This document shows, in pieces, positions 12,678-25,199 of a stretch of 64,000 bases of DNA. Every line of letters starts with the position of its first letter. Positions within the stretch are counted from its first letter, which is position 1. The stretch is taken from positions 2,418,001 through 2,482,000 of the forward strand of contig JAUIRK010001052.1 of assembly GCA_030549495.1 (NCBI GenBank), written 5' to 3'. Origin of the DNA: Nectonema munidae (lineage: Eukaryota > Nematomorpha > Nectonematoida > Nectonematidae). The position numbers and the translations under genes are program-made. The notes under the pieces are model-generated. The model was not told the DNA's origin. It made no database searches and was given only the letters and a program-made list of their open reading frames with translations.

Positions 12678-13074
12678 ATTACTATGCGTTTTTGTAGTTT
12701 GTAGAAATAAATTAAAAAAACTTACGAATAATTGATATCTAGTTTAAGTTTTGTCATATGAGATATTTCAAAATCTCTTGTGTAAAAAAAGTTGAAAAAT
12801 TTTAGTCAAATCTTTGAGACCAATTGCTGAACCGAAAGGTCCAGGTGATAAATTAGATATATTCCTCAAATTTGAAGATACTACTCTTCCTAAATTTGAG
12901 AAAATTATCCGTGGGGTGTTGTAATTTATTGAGTAGAAGTTTTGCCAAGAATTTTGGTTAGATGATAAGAATTTTGCCATCATACATTTTATGTATGATT
13001 ATAAAAAATAACATAGTACTATATTCAACAATAATGCGTTTTGTTTATACAATAAATCTAGTGAAATACAACGA

Positions 13075-16007
13075 TTGTTCAATGTTCACATGATGGACTT
13101 TTTGTCCAACCATCCGCGAAGAGACGTAACTGCCTAAATTTATAGAGAAGAATGATTCGTGACTCTTTAATTAACGGAATAAATTCTTCATCCATACGCT
13201 TGCGTTTGCTATGGGATAGTAGGTTATCTTTTGAAAAAGCAGTTTTAATTGCAAGGTCTTTAGAGATTGCGTACAAGAGTTCTGCGGATTATGGCGCAGA
13301 CAACTCAATGTCGGCATCTATAATCCTAACTTGATTGTGAAAGATCCTATCAACGCAGTTGTTCAACCCAAATCTGATATCGAAAAATCCAAACAACAAC
13401 TCCTTGATTCTTGTTGGTATGCAGTAATCAACGTCACCAGCGTTCCAATTGTCCTGATCGCAACTCACACTTTAGAAAGTGCAACAAATTAGGTCATTTT
13501 AGTAAAGTTTGTCGTTCTAAAACTTCGGCGTTTGTTCCTAGTATTGCTCTCATCAACTCGTTTTCACCAGAGGTCATGCTCAAGGTATTCATCAACAACA
13601 CAAGCATTAGCACTCTTCTGGACACTGGCTCAACAGAAAATTTTGTTTCTCTTTAAGTCCTATTCAATGTTACGGAAATGTAAACTTGGCTGACACACAT
13701 AAATCTCGCATTCTTGGTTTTGTAACTTTGGATATCAATGTCAAAGGAAAGTTATACAAAGGCATTACTTTTTATGTTTTGAAGCAATTAGTAGTAGAAG
13801 TGATATTGGGTACACGTTTCTCGAAACACACAAGTACGTGACCTTTTCTTTTAAGGAAGACATGAAGGAATTAATGTTTGCGCATTATCTGCTATGCAAG
13901 TGAAATGTCCCTCTCCTTTTACTTACCTATCAAAGACTGTTATCCAGTTACCGAAAAGCCTCTTAAGATAACTTATTTATAAATACCGAGATTAACCGTT
14001 TACTTATGGATGGTATCATAGTAGAATCTATATCTTCCTGGTGAGCCCAACCTTTAGTGGTTTCTAGTTCTCAAAAAAATTGATTACCCCCCAGAAAAAT
14101 AGATTTTCTTTTCTTTATTCTCCCCTCCCCCCCACAAAGATATCTCAGTTTAAAGTATATATTACAGTCGATCTGTCATCAGCATATCATCAACTTGAAT
14201 TAGAGCCTAACGATAAGTTTTATACTGCTTTTCAAGCTTCTGGTAGGCTAATGAATTTACTAGACTACCATTTGGTCTCACTAATGCAGTACCAGTATTC
14301 CAAAGAGTAATAGATCGTATTATTCTAGATAACAAGTTAAAGGGACTTGTCGCATACCTCGATAATGTTACTATAATGGGTATGGATAGAGATGACTATA
14401 ACAAAAATTTAAAGGAATTTTTAAAGCTGTACTTAGAGCCAAACTTACTTTAATAATGGAAAAAAAATCGTAAATTTTTAAGGAGAGTATTGATATTCTT
14501 GGTTATCGAGTTTCATTTCACTCGATTAAACCAGAACCTGAGCGCATTAAACCTCTATTGCAATTACCTGTCCCGCAATCTATGCTTTCATTGAAAAGAG
14601 TAATTGGCTTATTTGCCTATTATGCGCTATGGATCCATAATTTTTCTGATTTAATACATCAAGATGCTATAAATGTTTTTCATAAAATTAAAAACATTTT
14701 GAGTGATGTTACAATGCAGACCATATACGATGCGATACCTTTTACAGTAGAAGCCGGTGCAAGCGATAAGGCAATATCCGCTTCGCTCAATCAAAATGGT
14801 AGTAAATCAGCAGCCTTTTTTATCGCACTTTGCAGGGAAGTGAGAAGAACTTACCTGCTATTGAAAAAGAATCCATTGCTACAATAGACTCTATTAGAAA
14901 ATGGAAGCATTTGCTTTTGAGTAAGACTTTTATATTTTACATGTTTAACAAAAAACACGGCAACAAAAATTAAAAATTGAAAGATGGCGTATTGAATTGT
15001 CTTATTTTTTGTATGATGTCATTTATAGAAAGGGAGAATCAAATTATGTGGCGGACACACTTTCACCCGCTTATCCTGCTAGCGTCACCTTGGAATCTCT
15101 AGAAAAGATACATGTTGATTTAGGACATCCAGGAGTAACTCGTCTAATTCATTTCGTGGGGAGTAAAAATTTACCTTATTCTGTAATCGAAATTAAAAAT
15201 ATAGTGTCGAAATATAATGTTTGTGCTCAGGTAAAACCTAAATTTTATACCCCAAAAAATCTTCATTGTGTTAATTCTCAACGTCCATTTCAAAAGCTGA
15301 ATGTTGATTTTAAAGGACCTTTGCCACCTTTTTCGCAGTTCAAATATTTATTAGTGATAATGGACGAATATTCACGTTTTACTTGGGCTTATAAATGCAA
15401 AGATTGCTCATCTCAAATTGTAATAAATTCGTTAACAAAACTTTTTTGCATTTTTGGGTTTCCAGAAATAATACATACAGATAACGCTCAAACATTTGTA
15501 TGTCAAGATATTAAAAGATATTTTTTAAATACTACTTTTATACCCTATAATCCAACGGGAAACAGTCAAGTTGAAAGGTATAACGGGATATTATGGAAAA
15601 CGATACTCTTAAATTTGCGTAATAAACATTTAGAGACTAAGTACTGGGAGGAAGTTTCAGATATTTCCCCTCATGCAGTAAGATCTTTGTATTGCACATC
15701 TATCAACTCTACTCCTCATAAAAGAATGTTTCTCTTTCCTCGAAAAACAGGAAATGACACTTTTCTGCTGAGAAAATGAGATGTAGGAAGCAAGTTCGAT
15801 GATGGCATGGAAATAGTGGAGCTACAACACACAAACCCTACACATGCCTCTATAAAGACTAAAGAAGGATCAAGAAGAAATGTTTTCTTGAGAGATTTGG
15901 CTCCTTTCCCCGAAGACAAGGAAGAAAGCTCTGAAGAAAAAAGTCCTGACATTCAAGACACTTCTGACGAAAGCCAAGACTCTTCACCACATTCAGAAAA
16001 AGACTAA
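13075..16007 (+). mobile_element. Ty3/gypsy retrotransposon fossil, gag to integrase
   Basis: Parts in the gypsy order on the plus strand: end of gag (13152-13330), zinc knuckle (around 13490) and aspartic protease active site LLDTGST (around 13615), reverse transcriptase pieces (14160-14560), RNase H pieces (14700-14990), integrase (14997-15779) with zinc-binding HH-CC region and catalytic core (VDFKGPLPPF, IIHTDNAQTF), and an acidic tail to 16007. It is broken in several places. I found no LTR pair, so the ends are approximate. The integrase is the best preserved part. Order PR-RT-RH-IN places it in Ty3/gypsy. Old. Confidence 0.85.
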
Positions 16008-16461
16008 GATATGGCTTTCTCAGCAAAAGAAAGATACCCCCAAATAGAAAGAAGACCTCCCCTTAGATTCCATTATTATATGTTTTTGGAGCGGGGAAAT
16101 TATACTGATCAAAGCATTGCTTCAGAAATCTGTTATAATTGTAACATGCACATTTATTCTGGACTTCAAGGCACTGTTTTATACGTTTATACGCACAAGT
16201 TAGTTATTATTCATCACTTCTAGCATCATAACACCTTTATCTTATTCTGAATCTAATCTACAATAAAGCGTTTTCTGATATTAATACAGGCGCATATACA
16301 CAATTCATGACACATAAAAAATCTCTCAACATAAATACTACAGACAGGAGATAAGACCGAAACGAAAACTAATCTCTTGACAAAAATTCTATAGTTACAC
16401 AGTTTGTTGGAGACTAATATTAATGATAATTTTCCAGAAATTGGTTTTGAATGCATCTTAC

Positions 16462-16582
16462 CTCTGCCAATATAACAGAATTGTCGCAGCCAATGCTCGA
16501 TTGAATGTAGAAACGAAATTGAATATTACCTATATCTGTTGAATTCATAAATGCGGCAACCATATTCTCGGTGAAGAAAAGA
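16462..16582 (-). CDS. Unrecognised exon-like segment
   Basis: On the minus strand a 121-bp open segment is bounded by a plausible acceptor (ATATTTTAG, intron side at 16583) and a strong donor (GCAGAG followed by GTAAGA at 16461 downward). It reads FFTENMVAAFMNSTDIGN, then FRFYIQSSIGCDN and SVILAE. Codon use and amino-acid mix look like a real protein rather than chance. I do not recognise the family and could not find partner exons, so it may be an isolated exon of a minus-strand gene or a remnant of one. Confidence 0.35.
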
Positions 16583-16599
16583 CTAAAATATTTTATTTT

Positions 16600-18550
16600 C
16601 ACATTATGTTACTTGAAGATCTGCCCTGAGCATCTCTGCTTACCCAAAAAAATTCTATTAATCTGGTGCTTTGGGGGAATCTCTCTCTTTTTGATCAATT
16701 TCTTCCTCTTCATCGCTGTTTTTGAAACTCAGGCGTTCACATCACTTAGGGAAAAAACATCTGAACCAATTTCTAACAAGGATTCGAATAATGGAGTTGA
16801 TGGAATAAAAAGTTTCAATACACAAACGGTGCGCTTCCAGTTAGAACTGGATTTACTGACCTTCTTTGCTTCAAGGTGGCAAAAAAATCTCAGCATTGCA
16901 TTTTTTTGAAAAATTTGTTTCAAGTATTGGAAAGCATTCACATGTTGAACATTTTAAACAAAATATTTTGTCCTTGAAACCAATGGGAAAGCCATTTTTA
17001 CTCTTCTGTTGCTCTTATAAATCAGGCATATTGCATCCCAGATGTATATGCAGAAAATTCGCGGAACAATTGCTTTATCAATATTTTCTAAAGACATGAC
17101 ATAACCATAGGTCGAATAATGCAATCAAAAGAGATTACTTTTATTCTAGTTTAAAGTTTGATTTTTTTAAAAATCAATATTTTAATTATTTGTTATGTAA
17201 AGACTATTTAGAGGTATAAAATGAAAGCACACTTTTTTATCATCAATGTTGACGTGCTTTATTTCAAGTAATCAGAGACTAGCGTAATTTGTTATATTTA
17301 AACATATCTTTGATTTACCATCCCTACTACTAGGTGGCAGTCTCTTTCTATCTCTTATGTAAAAATAAGGATAAAATATGATTGAATGAAATTATGTCTC
17401 CTTAGTACAGTTCACGCCATAAAGTGCAAAAAAATCTGATGAAAGTAGCATTTCATGCCTACATAAAAATTAAATCAGGAAATAACTCCAGCAACCCTGG
17501 CAAAATTTTGATTATTGTAAAATTATTGTATTGTGATTGTTTTAGAAAATTTATGGTAAAGTACTTATTTTTTATTCGAACCTTTGGTTTTCTCTCCCCC
17601 TTGGGAGCATCTTTATAGTAACTAAATGCTGCACTTTTTCTTGATTATTTATTGAGGTACGTGAAAATAATTTTAAGAAAATACTGGATATTGGAAAAAG
17701 AAAATACTCTCGAGTATAGTAGTTTATGGTGGAACAATTCTTTCTACTAACATGAAGAAAAGTAGTCTTTCAATAAACAAAATGACCTGTGAAAAATGTA
17801 GATGGCGTTAATTTCGCTGTTTCTTTATAGTTTTGGTATTTAACTAGGTTATTCATTTTTTTATTTGTTTCATCAAATAGTACATAAAAAATAATAAACA
17901 TATATTAGTCTTAATATGATTTACTTATAATTTATTTTGACTAAATTAAGTTTGAAGATTTTGCTTGTCACAAAAAGACCTACTCCGTCCTTCTAATGTT
18001 AAAAGTACTACTTCTCCATACAATCCTTTTTTTTAAAGATTAAGATTCATTTAATTTTTTTGCGTATAATAAAATATTTACTATTTATATATATTTTCAA
18101 AAAGTAACTTTTAATTTTTATTCCGTAAACTGATTTATCGTGTAACAAGGGAAAATCAGCTTGTTATATTGTCAAAAAAAGAACTATTGATTTTATTTAT
18201 ATAAAAGCATAAAAAGTTACAAAATTTAGTTTCAATGAAGTATATTTCAATTTTTGTATATAAAACGGGTAAACAGTAATCAAAACATTGATTAAAGTTT
18301 TTGCTATTTTCTTGAAAAGAAATTTGTCCCCCTCCCCCACGTCACTGATACTACCAGAGCCAGTCACAAGATAACTACTTTTAGCTAAATAAATATAGTC
18401 TAATCTCGTTATACCGCCATCAACGGTACTCGAAAGCCAACATTTTAGTAGTTTTGCGTGTCCTTGTTCCAATTGCTTTTATCTACAAGCATGAGGCAGA
18501 GTTTTCAACATTTAACAATTTAAAAAGAAGAAATAGAAACATATGGGTTT
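16600..18550. other. AT-rich stretch with no supported gene
   Basis: Several open frames of 60-110 codons occur (for example 16571-16909 plus) but none shows a recognised motif, splice context or codon bias. Nothing else of note. Confidence 0.4.
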
Positions 18551-18554
18551 CACT

Positions 18555-18871
18555 GTAATTTCATCGTATAGTAATTACATCGTTAAGTATTTTCACAGTC
18601 ATAAATGTAAAAGAGTAATTTTTATTAAAAAATTTAGTAAATAAATTAGGTTTAATGATAGCATGTCTAAGAGATAAAAATACAAATTATGAGCAATTCC
18701 TCTGAGGTATTCAGTTAAATAATTTTCTAAACCCGCGGTATACTACTCCATTATAACTTCATTTCTTGCTTGTTCATTCTTCAAAATATCTAAAAATTTC
18801 CATATCTATGTTTAAGTAATTACAACACGATGAAAATACTTAACGATGAAATTACTAAACGATGAAATTAC
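18555..18871. mobile_element. MITE with 41-bp inverted terminal repeats
   Basis: The left arm 18555-18595 and the inverted right arm 18831-18871 match at 39 of 41 positions. Each arm contains the word TAATTTCATCG twice (once diverged to TAATTACATCG), so the terminus is itself a short direct repeat. The 235-bp core is non-coding. I could not fix a target duplication, and the true ends may lie 8-10 bases further out, where GGTTTCAC and GGTGTTCG look alike. The superfamily is undetermined. Confidence 0.75.
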
Positions 18872-19379
18872 CGAACACCAACATATAGAATCTTGTAGAT
18901 AACATGAGACAAAATCTAGCAAACATTAGATCATGAACTACAAAGCTTGATGCTCAAATACAACTCCATGTTGTGCTTTAGTTTGCTAATGAATAATTAG
19001 ATTTCCAAAAAATTTTTAGGTTATATGTTTCTTTCATTTTCCTTCGCAGAAAATAAAATTTTAAATCACGCTAGTATGGGGTCGCCGGCTTTTAAGCTTA
19101 TTATCAAGGGGTGGTGAGTGCGTAAATGTTGGAAGACTTAGAGTATGTTGATTTCATTTGTAGATTTTAAAAACTACTTCAAAAGTCAAAGATTTATTAC
19201 AGCAATGTGGTAAAGTTTATAAAGAAATTAAGTCCTCCATAATGGTTAGTCGATTGACCGTTTTAGAACGATATCACAATACGCTGTAATCTTGAGCTTC
19301 AAAGATCAATGAAATTTCACAGATGGCGAGTTAAATAAATTCTTTTGCAATCAAATAAAATTGTGGAAATTACATATAC

Positions 19380-19800
19380 AAAAATTCCCACCATCTTTCA
19401 AGTTTAAATACAAAACTAAAACATGGAGACTGCTGACACATTTGATGCAAATCGATATATGAATAATCTTCAAAAGATTATTATTGATAACTTTCAGAAT
19501 CGATTTTCTGATTTCACTGCTATCATGATTCCATCCACTTTAACTCGAATCCATTTATGAATCTACAAAAAAGCTATTGTCAATTTGATAGCTATCAAAT
19601 GAAAGAGTAATTTATTAATATCGATGGATTATGATTGGGAACATCCAACGTTTTAAATTTTCTCAACTGCATCTGATATGTAGCAGTGAACTATTTTACG
19701 ATATTGAAATTAGTTTACTCAAGTTTCCAAAGTCAGGGCAATGCATCCAAGCCACTGGGTTAGTTCCAAAATGAAGAAATATCATCCTTTGTTCTATAAT
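19380..19800 (+). pseudogene. Possible hAT-like (ZBED/GTF2IRD2-type) transposase remnant
   Basis: Degenerate plus-strand similarity: YMNNLQKIIIDNFQNRFSDF near 19460 and, in another frame, CSSELFYDIEISLLKF near 19690. This resembles the segment of domesticated and transposon hAT proteins where a coiled region ending in RF-DF is followed later by an SELF-like helix. Frames change and stops are present. Weak call based on pattern only. Confidence 0.3.
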
Positions 19801-20540
19801 ACTTAGTTTAAAACTAATTTTAGTGATGAAACTTCTTTACATAATATAAATTCTCAAATCGCTAGGTTTTAACGTTTAATTTTTTTTACATATTTTAAAT
19901 CGAGTTGTGATTTTGTCAGAACTCAAAAACTAATAAAAAAAAACTTAATTTCTTGTTTCATTAATAGTGACTAACTAAATTAAGAATTCTTAATTCAGAC
20001 TTTTAAAATATCCTTAAGACATCTACTATTTATAGCTACACTATAAATATCTTTGCTTCTAGACAGTAGGATAGATGTCACACCAACAACAGTAACTTCA
20101 GATCTTTCTCTTTTTGGTATATGTTGCATTGTTGTAATAAAATGCAGCAACAACGTAATATATGGGGAATCTCTCTATAAAAAGGAATTTAATATTGTTT
20201 TAGTCCTACTCGATCAAAATAAATTTTATCGAAAATTTTTTATTTGAAATTTAAAAAAAGTTGAGGAAGACTGCAACGCAGGTTTATTGAAAAATCTTTA
20301 TATAGTTTGTTGCATTGGTTTAGTAGATGAAAACGAGGTATGCTAAAAAGACAAAAGAATGAGAGATGACATATATTTAACTCCGCTAAATTTAGATATG
20401 TTTTTACATTATATTTAGAATTAACTTTTTGATACATTCTTTACTTCTGTGCGAATCACGTAGATAGATAGGAGCCACAAGCTGGATAGAATGATAAGAT
20501 GGGTCTACTTTTAAAATGAGTGAAATATTTATTGTTAAAA

Positions 20541-21512
20541 TTAGCTTCTAGGAGGAGGGGGCGGGGGAAGAGTTGGAGCGGACATGGGTGAAGAAAAAAT
20601 AAGGGGAGGTGGGAGTGGTAGACTGCTGGAGTTGGTTGTAGATTGGACCTGGACTGAGGAAAACGTGGTAGGGGGTGGAGGTGGAAGAAGAGACTGGAAA
20701 CGAGTGGCATTCGAAAAAGGGTTGGAAAGTAGGGGAGGCGGCATCAAAGGAGGCACGAAACGGTAATTCTGGGAATTGAAGAAGAGATTGCCTGGAGGTG
20801 GTGGGAGAAAAAGCGTTTGCATAGGCCGCATCCCGAATGAAGAAAATGGTTTGAAAGCAGGATCAGAGGCGGATTCAGCGAAGTATTGGTGAGGTCTTTC
20901 TGAATACACTAAAGGGTTTTGAGCTGCGAGTAATCTTTCAGCGGCAGAACCATGCCTTTCTCCTTTACAATCCTTCTTGAAAGCGTATGAAATTGTGATT
21001 GGACGATTGTTTAAATACTGCCCATTCATTGATTCAATAGCCATATCGGAAACTTCAAAACTGCCAAAGTTTATAAAAGCATAGCCTTTAGAGTTTCCAG
21101 TATCAGGATCTCTCATAATCTTTGGACTTTGTAATATCATACCAAAAGCAGAAAAGGTATCATAAAGCACCTTTTCATCAACTTCTGGGTCTAAATTGCC
21201 AATAAAGATATTGGCTCCAACATCCAAGTTTTTCTGATGAGCTGAAGCTTTATTGACTCGAATGGGCTTTCCATAGAGCTTTATCATATTCATGATTTTA
21301 ACGGCGTAGTCAGCATCTTCTTCTGAAACAAACTCGACAAAGCCATAACCTTGATGCAATTGAGTAATACGATCTTTAGGCATGTGTATACTCACTACAG
21401 GGCCGGATTGTAAAAAAAGCTCCCAGAGTAATGTTTCATCCAATTTTTCATCTAAACCTCCGACATATATAGTTGCATCTTGATTTCTTTCAAGTATAGG
21501 ACCGGCTGCCAT
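20541..21512 (-). CDS. SF3B4: Splicing factor 3B subunit 4 (SF3B4/SAP49)
   Basis: Intact 323-residue protein read from ATG at 21512 to TAA at 20541. It begins [20 protein letters not shown], near-identical to the family start. RRM1 spans about residues 13-91 (RNP2 IYVGGL, RNP1 GYGFVEFV) and RRM2 about 100-179 (RNP2 IFIGNL, RNP1 GYAFINFG). From about residue 230 the tail is rich in proline runs. SF3B4 is the U2 snRNP SF3b subunit that binds the pre-mRNA near the branch site and contacts SF3B2 through its RRMs. Length is shorter than human SF3B4 (424), mainly in the proline tail. The whole gene is one exon, unlike neighbouring genes, so it is either an intronless locus or an intact retrocopy. 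An AATAAA follows within about 15 bases of the stop. Confidence 0.96.
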   Translation of the reverse strand: MAAGPILERNQDATIYVGGLDEKLDETLLWELFLQSGPVVSIHMPKDRITQLHQGYGFVEFVSEEDADYAVKIMNMIKLYGKPIRVNKASAHQKNLDVGANIFIGNLDPEVDEKVLYDTFSAFGMILQSPKIMRDPDTGNSKGYAFINFGSFEVSDMAIESMNGQYLNNRPITISYAFKKDCKGERHGSAAERLLAAQNPLVYSERPHQYFAESASDPAFKPFSSFGMRPMQTLFLPPPPGNLFFNSQNYRFVPPLMPPPLLSNPFSNATRFQSLLPPPPPTTFSSVQVQSTTNSSSLPLPPPLIFSSPMSAPTLPPPPPPRS

Positions 21513-21967
21513 TGGAAAATCTTAAAATTAGACATTTAAATATAAAATTTGACTTTTAACAATATAAACAAAAAACTTTTATAATTAAAACCTATTAGAT
21601 ATAAGTTTTTATAATTAAACTTTATTAGATTATAACGTAATAAATACTTTTAAAATTGAAACAGGTTAATTTTTTGCGTTAAAATTAAGCCTTAATTTTC
21701 TTTTATTAAAATGAAAAGTAGAAAAGCTTATAAATGAAAGGTAGGTGAAATCTAAAATATTTTGTCAAACTTAATGAGATATCCCTGGAGTTTGTCTTCT
21801 CGATAAACGATTTTTATTAAGAAAATAAAATTAATAAATGTAATATCTGAAAGACATTTTTCCTTTTATGCTGGATTTAAACACTCGTCCAATTTGGTAT
21901 TTAGAAGACTAGTTTCATTTAATGACGTTTTTGAGCTTAAATTGAAAGAAAAATGTATCGCCTATAG

Positions 21968-22261
21968 CAGCGTTTTTCAAATGGTGGGTCCCGACCCTTA
22001 AGTGGGCCGCATAAAAAAAGGGGCCGTGAAAAAAAAGAAAGGAAATCAAGGTGGGCAAAGTGAAGAAAATCTAAATATTTTATTCATACAAATAAATAAA
22101 AGAATGTGCAGATCATAAAAAAAATATACATATAAATTGTCGATGCTGAATAAAAAATCTAGTGATCAGAACTTGTCTTATTACACCAAAGTATTATGGG
22201 TCGCGATGCAAACTGTGGTTCTTGCTATGGGTCGCACTAAAAAAAGTTAAAAAAAACGCTA
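21968..22261. mobile_element. Non-autonomous hAT element (CAGCGTTTTTCAAA family)
   Basis: The ends are CAGCGTTTTTCAAA at 21968 and the inverse of TAGCGTTTTTTTTAA ending at 22261. The flanks 21960-21967 and 22262-22269 are both GCCTATAG, an exact 8-bp duplication. The 294-bp body has no open frame; GGGTCCCGACCC and GGGTCGC motifs sit just inside the ends. It is homologous in reverse orientation to the shorter copy at 46639-46787. The termini resemble hAT-Charlie/Buster-type ends. Confidence 0.92.
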
Positions 22262-22269
22262 GCCTATAG

Positions 22270-23332
22270 CATAGGTAGAAAACATGGTTGCGGAATTGGA
22301 GGCAAAATATCCAATGCTAAGTAATTACAAATATTCCACTCTGACTGCAAATACATAAAATTTAAAATATTTTTAATCAACTCTTACTTCATGCTAGGAC
22401 TAAATAAATGATCCTGAAAATCATTAAGAGAGAAACCACTATCCATGGTCAACAATCGTTTTTTAGAAAAAAAACGTTTTGAAAATAAAATCTTCATTTC
22501 GAATGCATTTTGCATTTCAATAACTATTATATTTATCAACCAATCAGGGGCGGATCTCATCTTTTGGATCGATCCTAAGGTAAAAACTTAGCTATCGAAC
22601 AAAAAATATATATACTTATAATCTAAAGTTCAAATTATTAGCAGATTGATAAAATAAATTTAGAGTTTTATACAATGAAGATAAAGGTACATTAAAATTT
22701 TTATAGCTAAATTCACGCATTTTTGATCAAGCAAGCAGTCGATTATGATATAAATTGGGAACGTTGATTTAAAGCCGAGATAATCAAGAAAAGATCTAGA
22801 GTCTAGACTTATACCAATACACGTTGCATCATATTTCATTACCATAAATAGCAAGGAGGATGCTACTAATAAATAGAAGTTTAGATCATATAATGGTATT
22901 TTAAAAAATTTTTGTTGAAATAAAAAAAGCCATTTTACTTAGTGTAACTTATGAGGCGTAAAAATGAATAAAAAAATATGCAAGTTGAGTTTGCCTGAAA
23001 TAACAAAAATAAATCTAGTAAAAATAATAAAAAGTGTGTAGAAAAAGTATTAGATACAAAATCAGAATTAGGTATTTTGAACTATAGAATAAACAAATTT
23101 TATCCTCTCATCTAACTGCGTATATAAATTTGACAATGTAGTGTAAATTTAACAATATCAGTCTACATTCAATTTAAATAAATAAATAAGCCTTATATTT
23201 GCTTATTTCCTTTTGTGAACTAGCTAACTTTTCCTAATATTTATAATCGTTCTTGAGTTAAATTTGAATCTGTGAAAATTTTCAGGAAACTCTACATATA
23301 AAATGGTCGGAAGGTTTAAGAACTGGGATAAT
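22270..23332. other. AT-rich stretch, one isolated hAT-like terminus
   Basis: A CAGGGGCGGATC terminus occurs at 22547, but I see no partner end within reach. No supported gene. Confidence 0.35.
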
Positions 23333-25199
23333 AAACAACAAAATGCGAGTTAGAGAAAGACGAATGAACACACACACATATTTATATGTTTAATGCTCAA
23401 TTTAATTTAGAATGAAATGTTCAATTAACAATCGGAAGGTATATACAATTAATAGGTAATTAATATTGATCAACTTAACAGTTAAATCGTAAATCACCCC
23501 ATATAGGGAATAATTCACCAAGAGTGCTTGTAACGTTGGACACGTTTTCTTTGGCCGGAGGATCTTCTTAGAACAGGTTAGAGCTCTTTTGGATCATCTC
23601 TTTGCTTTTGCATTGATGACTTTGTTCCACATCCGTTCTGTGATCATCATAATTCAGTTTTTCAGTGATTGATACAACATCTTCAGAAGTTGGCTTTTCT
23701 TGTTCAGAACAATCAGAGTTGAGATATTGGGTCAACTGCTATTTACTATTTACTTGCCAATAAACGTCACTAGTGGTAGGAGCCTCGGCCAAGTGTTTAA
23801 AGAAAAAGTATCTTCCCTGCCGCTTGGATTTAATATGTACGCATACAAATGTTTGGAATCCAGTACATCTACCACAACAGGTCTTTCGCGTTTTTACCAA
23901 TTTTAGTAAACCTCTATATGGAGATAAGATTAAATCATGTGGTGAAACATTTCTTGAAGTACTGATAAAATGTAACGCATTAGGGTTAGCATCTTCTCAG
24001 TGAGCTACCTTTTGATTACTAGGTTTCAGAGTTAGTAGGATAGATTTCCATATAGTTCCTACAAATTTCTCAGAATGACCATTTACAGACAGGTTTAGTC
24101 GTTCTCCTAGTTACAACATTATGAGATTTCATAAAGTTACAAAACTGTTCACTTATGAATCCACTTCCGCGATCAGAATTATCGTAATTTGGCAGTCCAA
24201 ATACAGAAAACGAATCTGTTAACTGCCTTATCAAAGTCGTAGACGAGGTGTCACAGCAAGGCAAGGGAATGACCAAAACTCGTCGACAACCATCAGAACA
24301 TATTTATTATACATAGCAATAGGTAGTAGTCCTTTGAATTCCAAACTGAGTCTCTCCCATTATCTTGTAGCCTCTATCATTTTTTCTTTAAATTTTACGA
24401 ACCTTGGCTTGATCCAACAGCACGGAGAACATTCGGAACATATGGCGCGAACTTCTGAAAGAGAAAATTGTAAATTCCTACTTCTAATAAAAGCAAGGAA
24501 CCGCGTAACTCCAAGATAATCTAATTTTGAATAAAGGAGATGGAGGTTTTGCCAAAATGATAGCTGGAAAGTACAAGTGACCATCTTAAAATCTTCTCGT
24601 TTTGGATTTTGTTTTTTGTCTTTCGTTCAGCATAAAAGTGACAGATTTTTGATGCGTCCTCAAAATTAAAAATTTATCTACTAGGTAAAGCCGCCAGATC
24701 TTGAGGCTCTAAATGATCGCAAGAGCTTTTTTCTCTATGAAGGGATAGTTCTTCTCACTGCTTTAAAGAGTTTTTTAAAAGAAGGCGACAGGTCGTACTT
24801 CTTGATGGACAACTGCTGATATGGGTTTGTCGCTTGTATCTGTTTAAACTTCAAAAGGAATCTTTCCATATAACCAAAATTACAGAATTCAAAATCTCAT
24901 TTTTTATTTCATTGAAAGCACAAATTGTTCCTTATCAAGAGGAAAACTAGCACAAATTAACAGGTGTGCCTAAATTATGCCCAGCTCAAAAAAGTTGTGC
25001 CCAGCTCGGGAATTTTACTTTATACATTATCATTCAAATGAATATATTAAATTTATTTTCGTTAAATTGTTAATTAAAAACTTTTTTCTGTTAATATTTC
25101 GCTAAATTTCATTAGTTTAAAATTTAAATCTGAACCCTTTAATTTTACAAAAGATTAAATTAATAAGGTAACATTATAAGTCAACAAGGAATATGATAT

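Noticed and set aside
12790-12900. Shared words with 7990-8060 (GGTGATRAA...TTTCTCAAATTTGA-like)
   Set aside because: The resemblance is short and weak; no family or boundary could be defined.
16571-16909. 112-codon plus-strand open frame with a hydrophobic stretch
   Set aside because: No recognised domain or splice context; it overlaps a better-supported exon-like segment on the other strand.
20584-20766. Plus-strand glycine-rich open frame
   Set aside because: It is the complement of the proline-rich tail of SF3B4.
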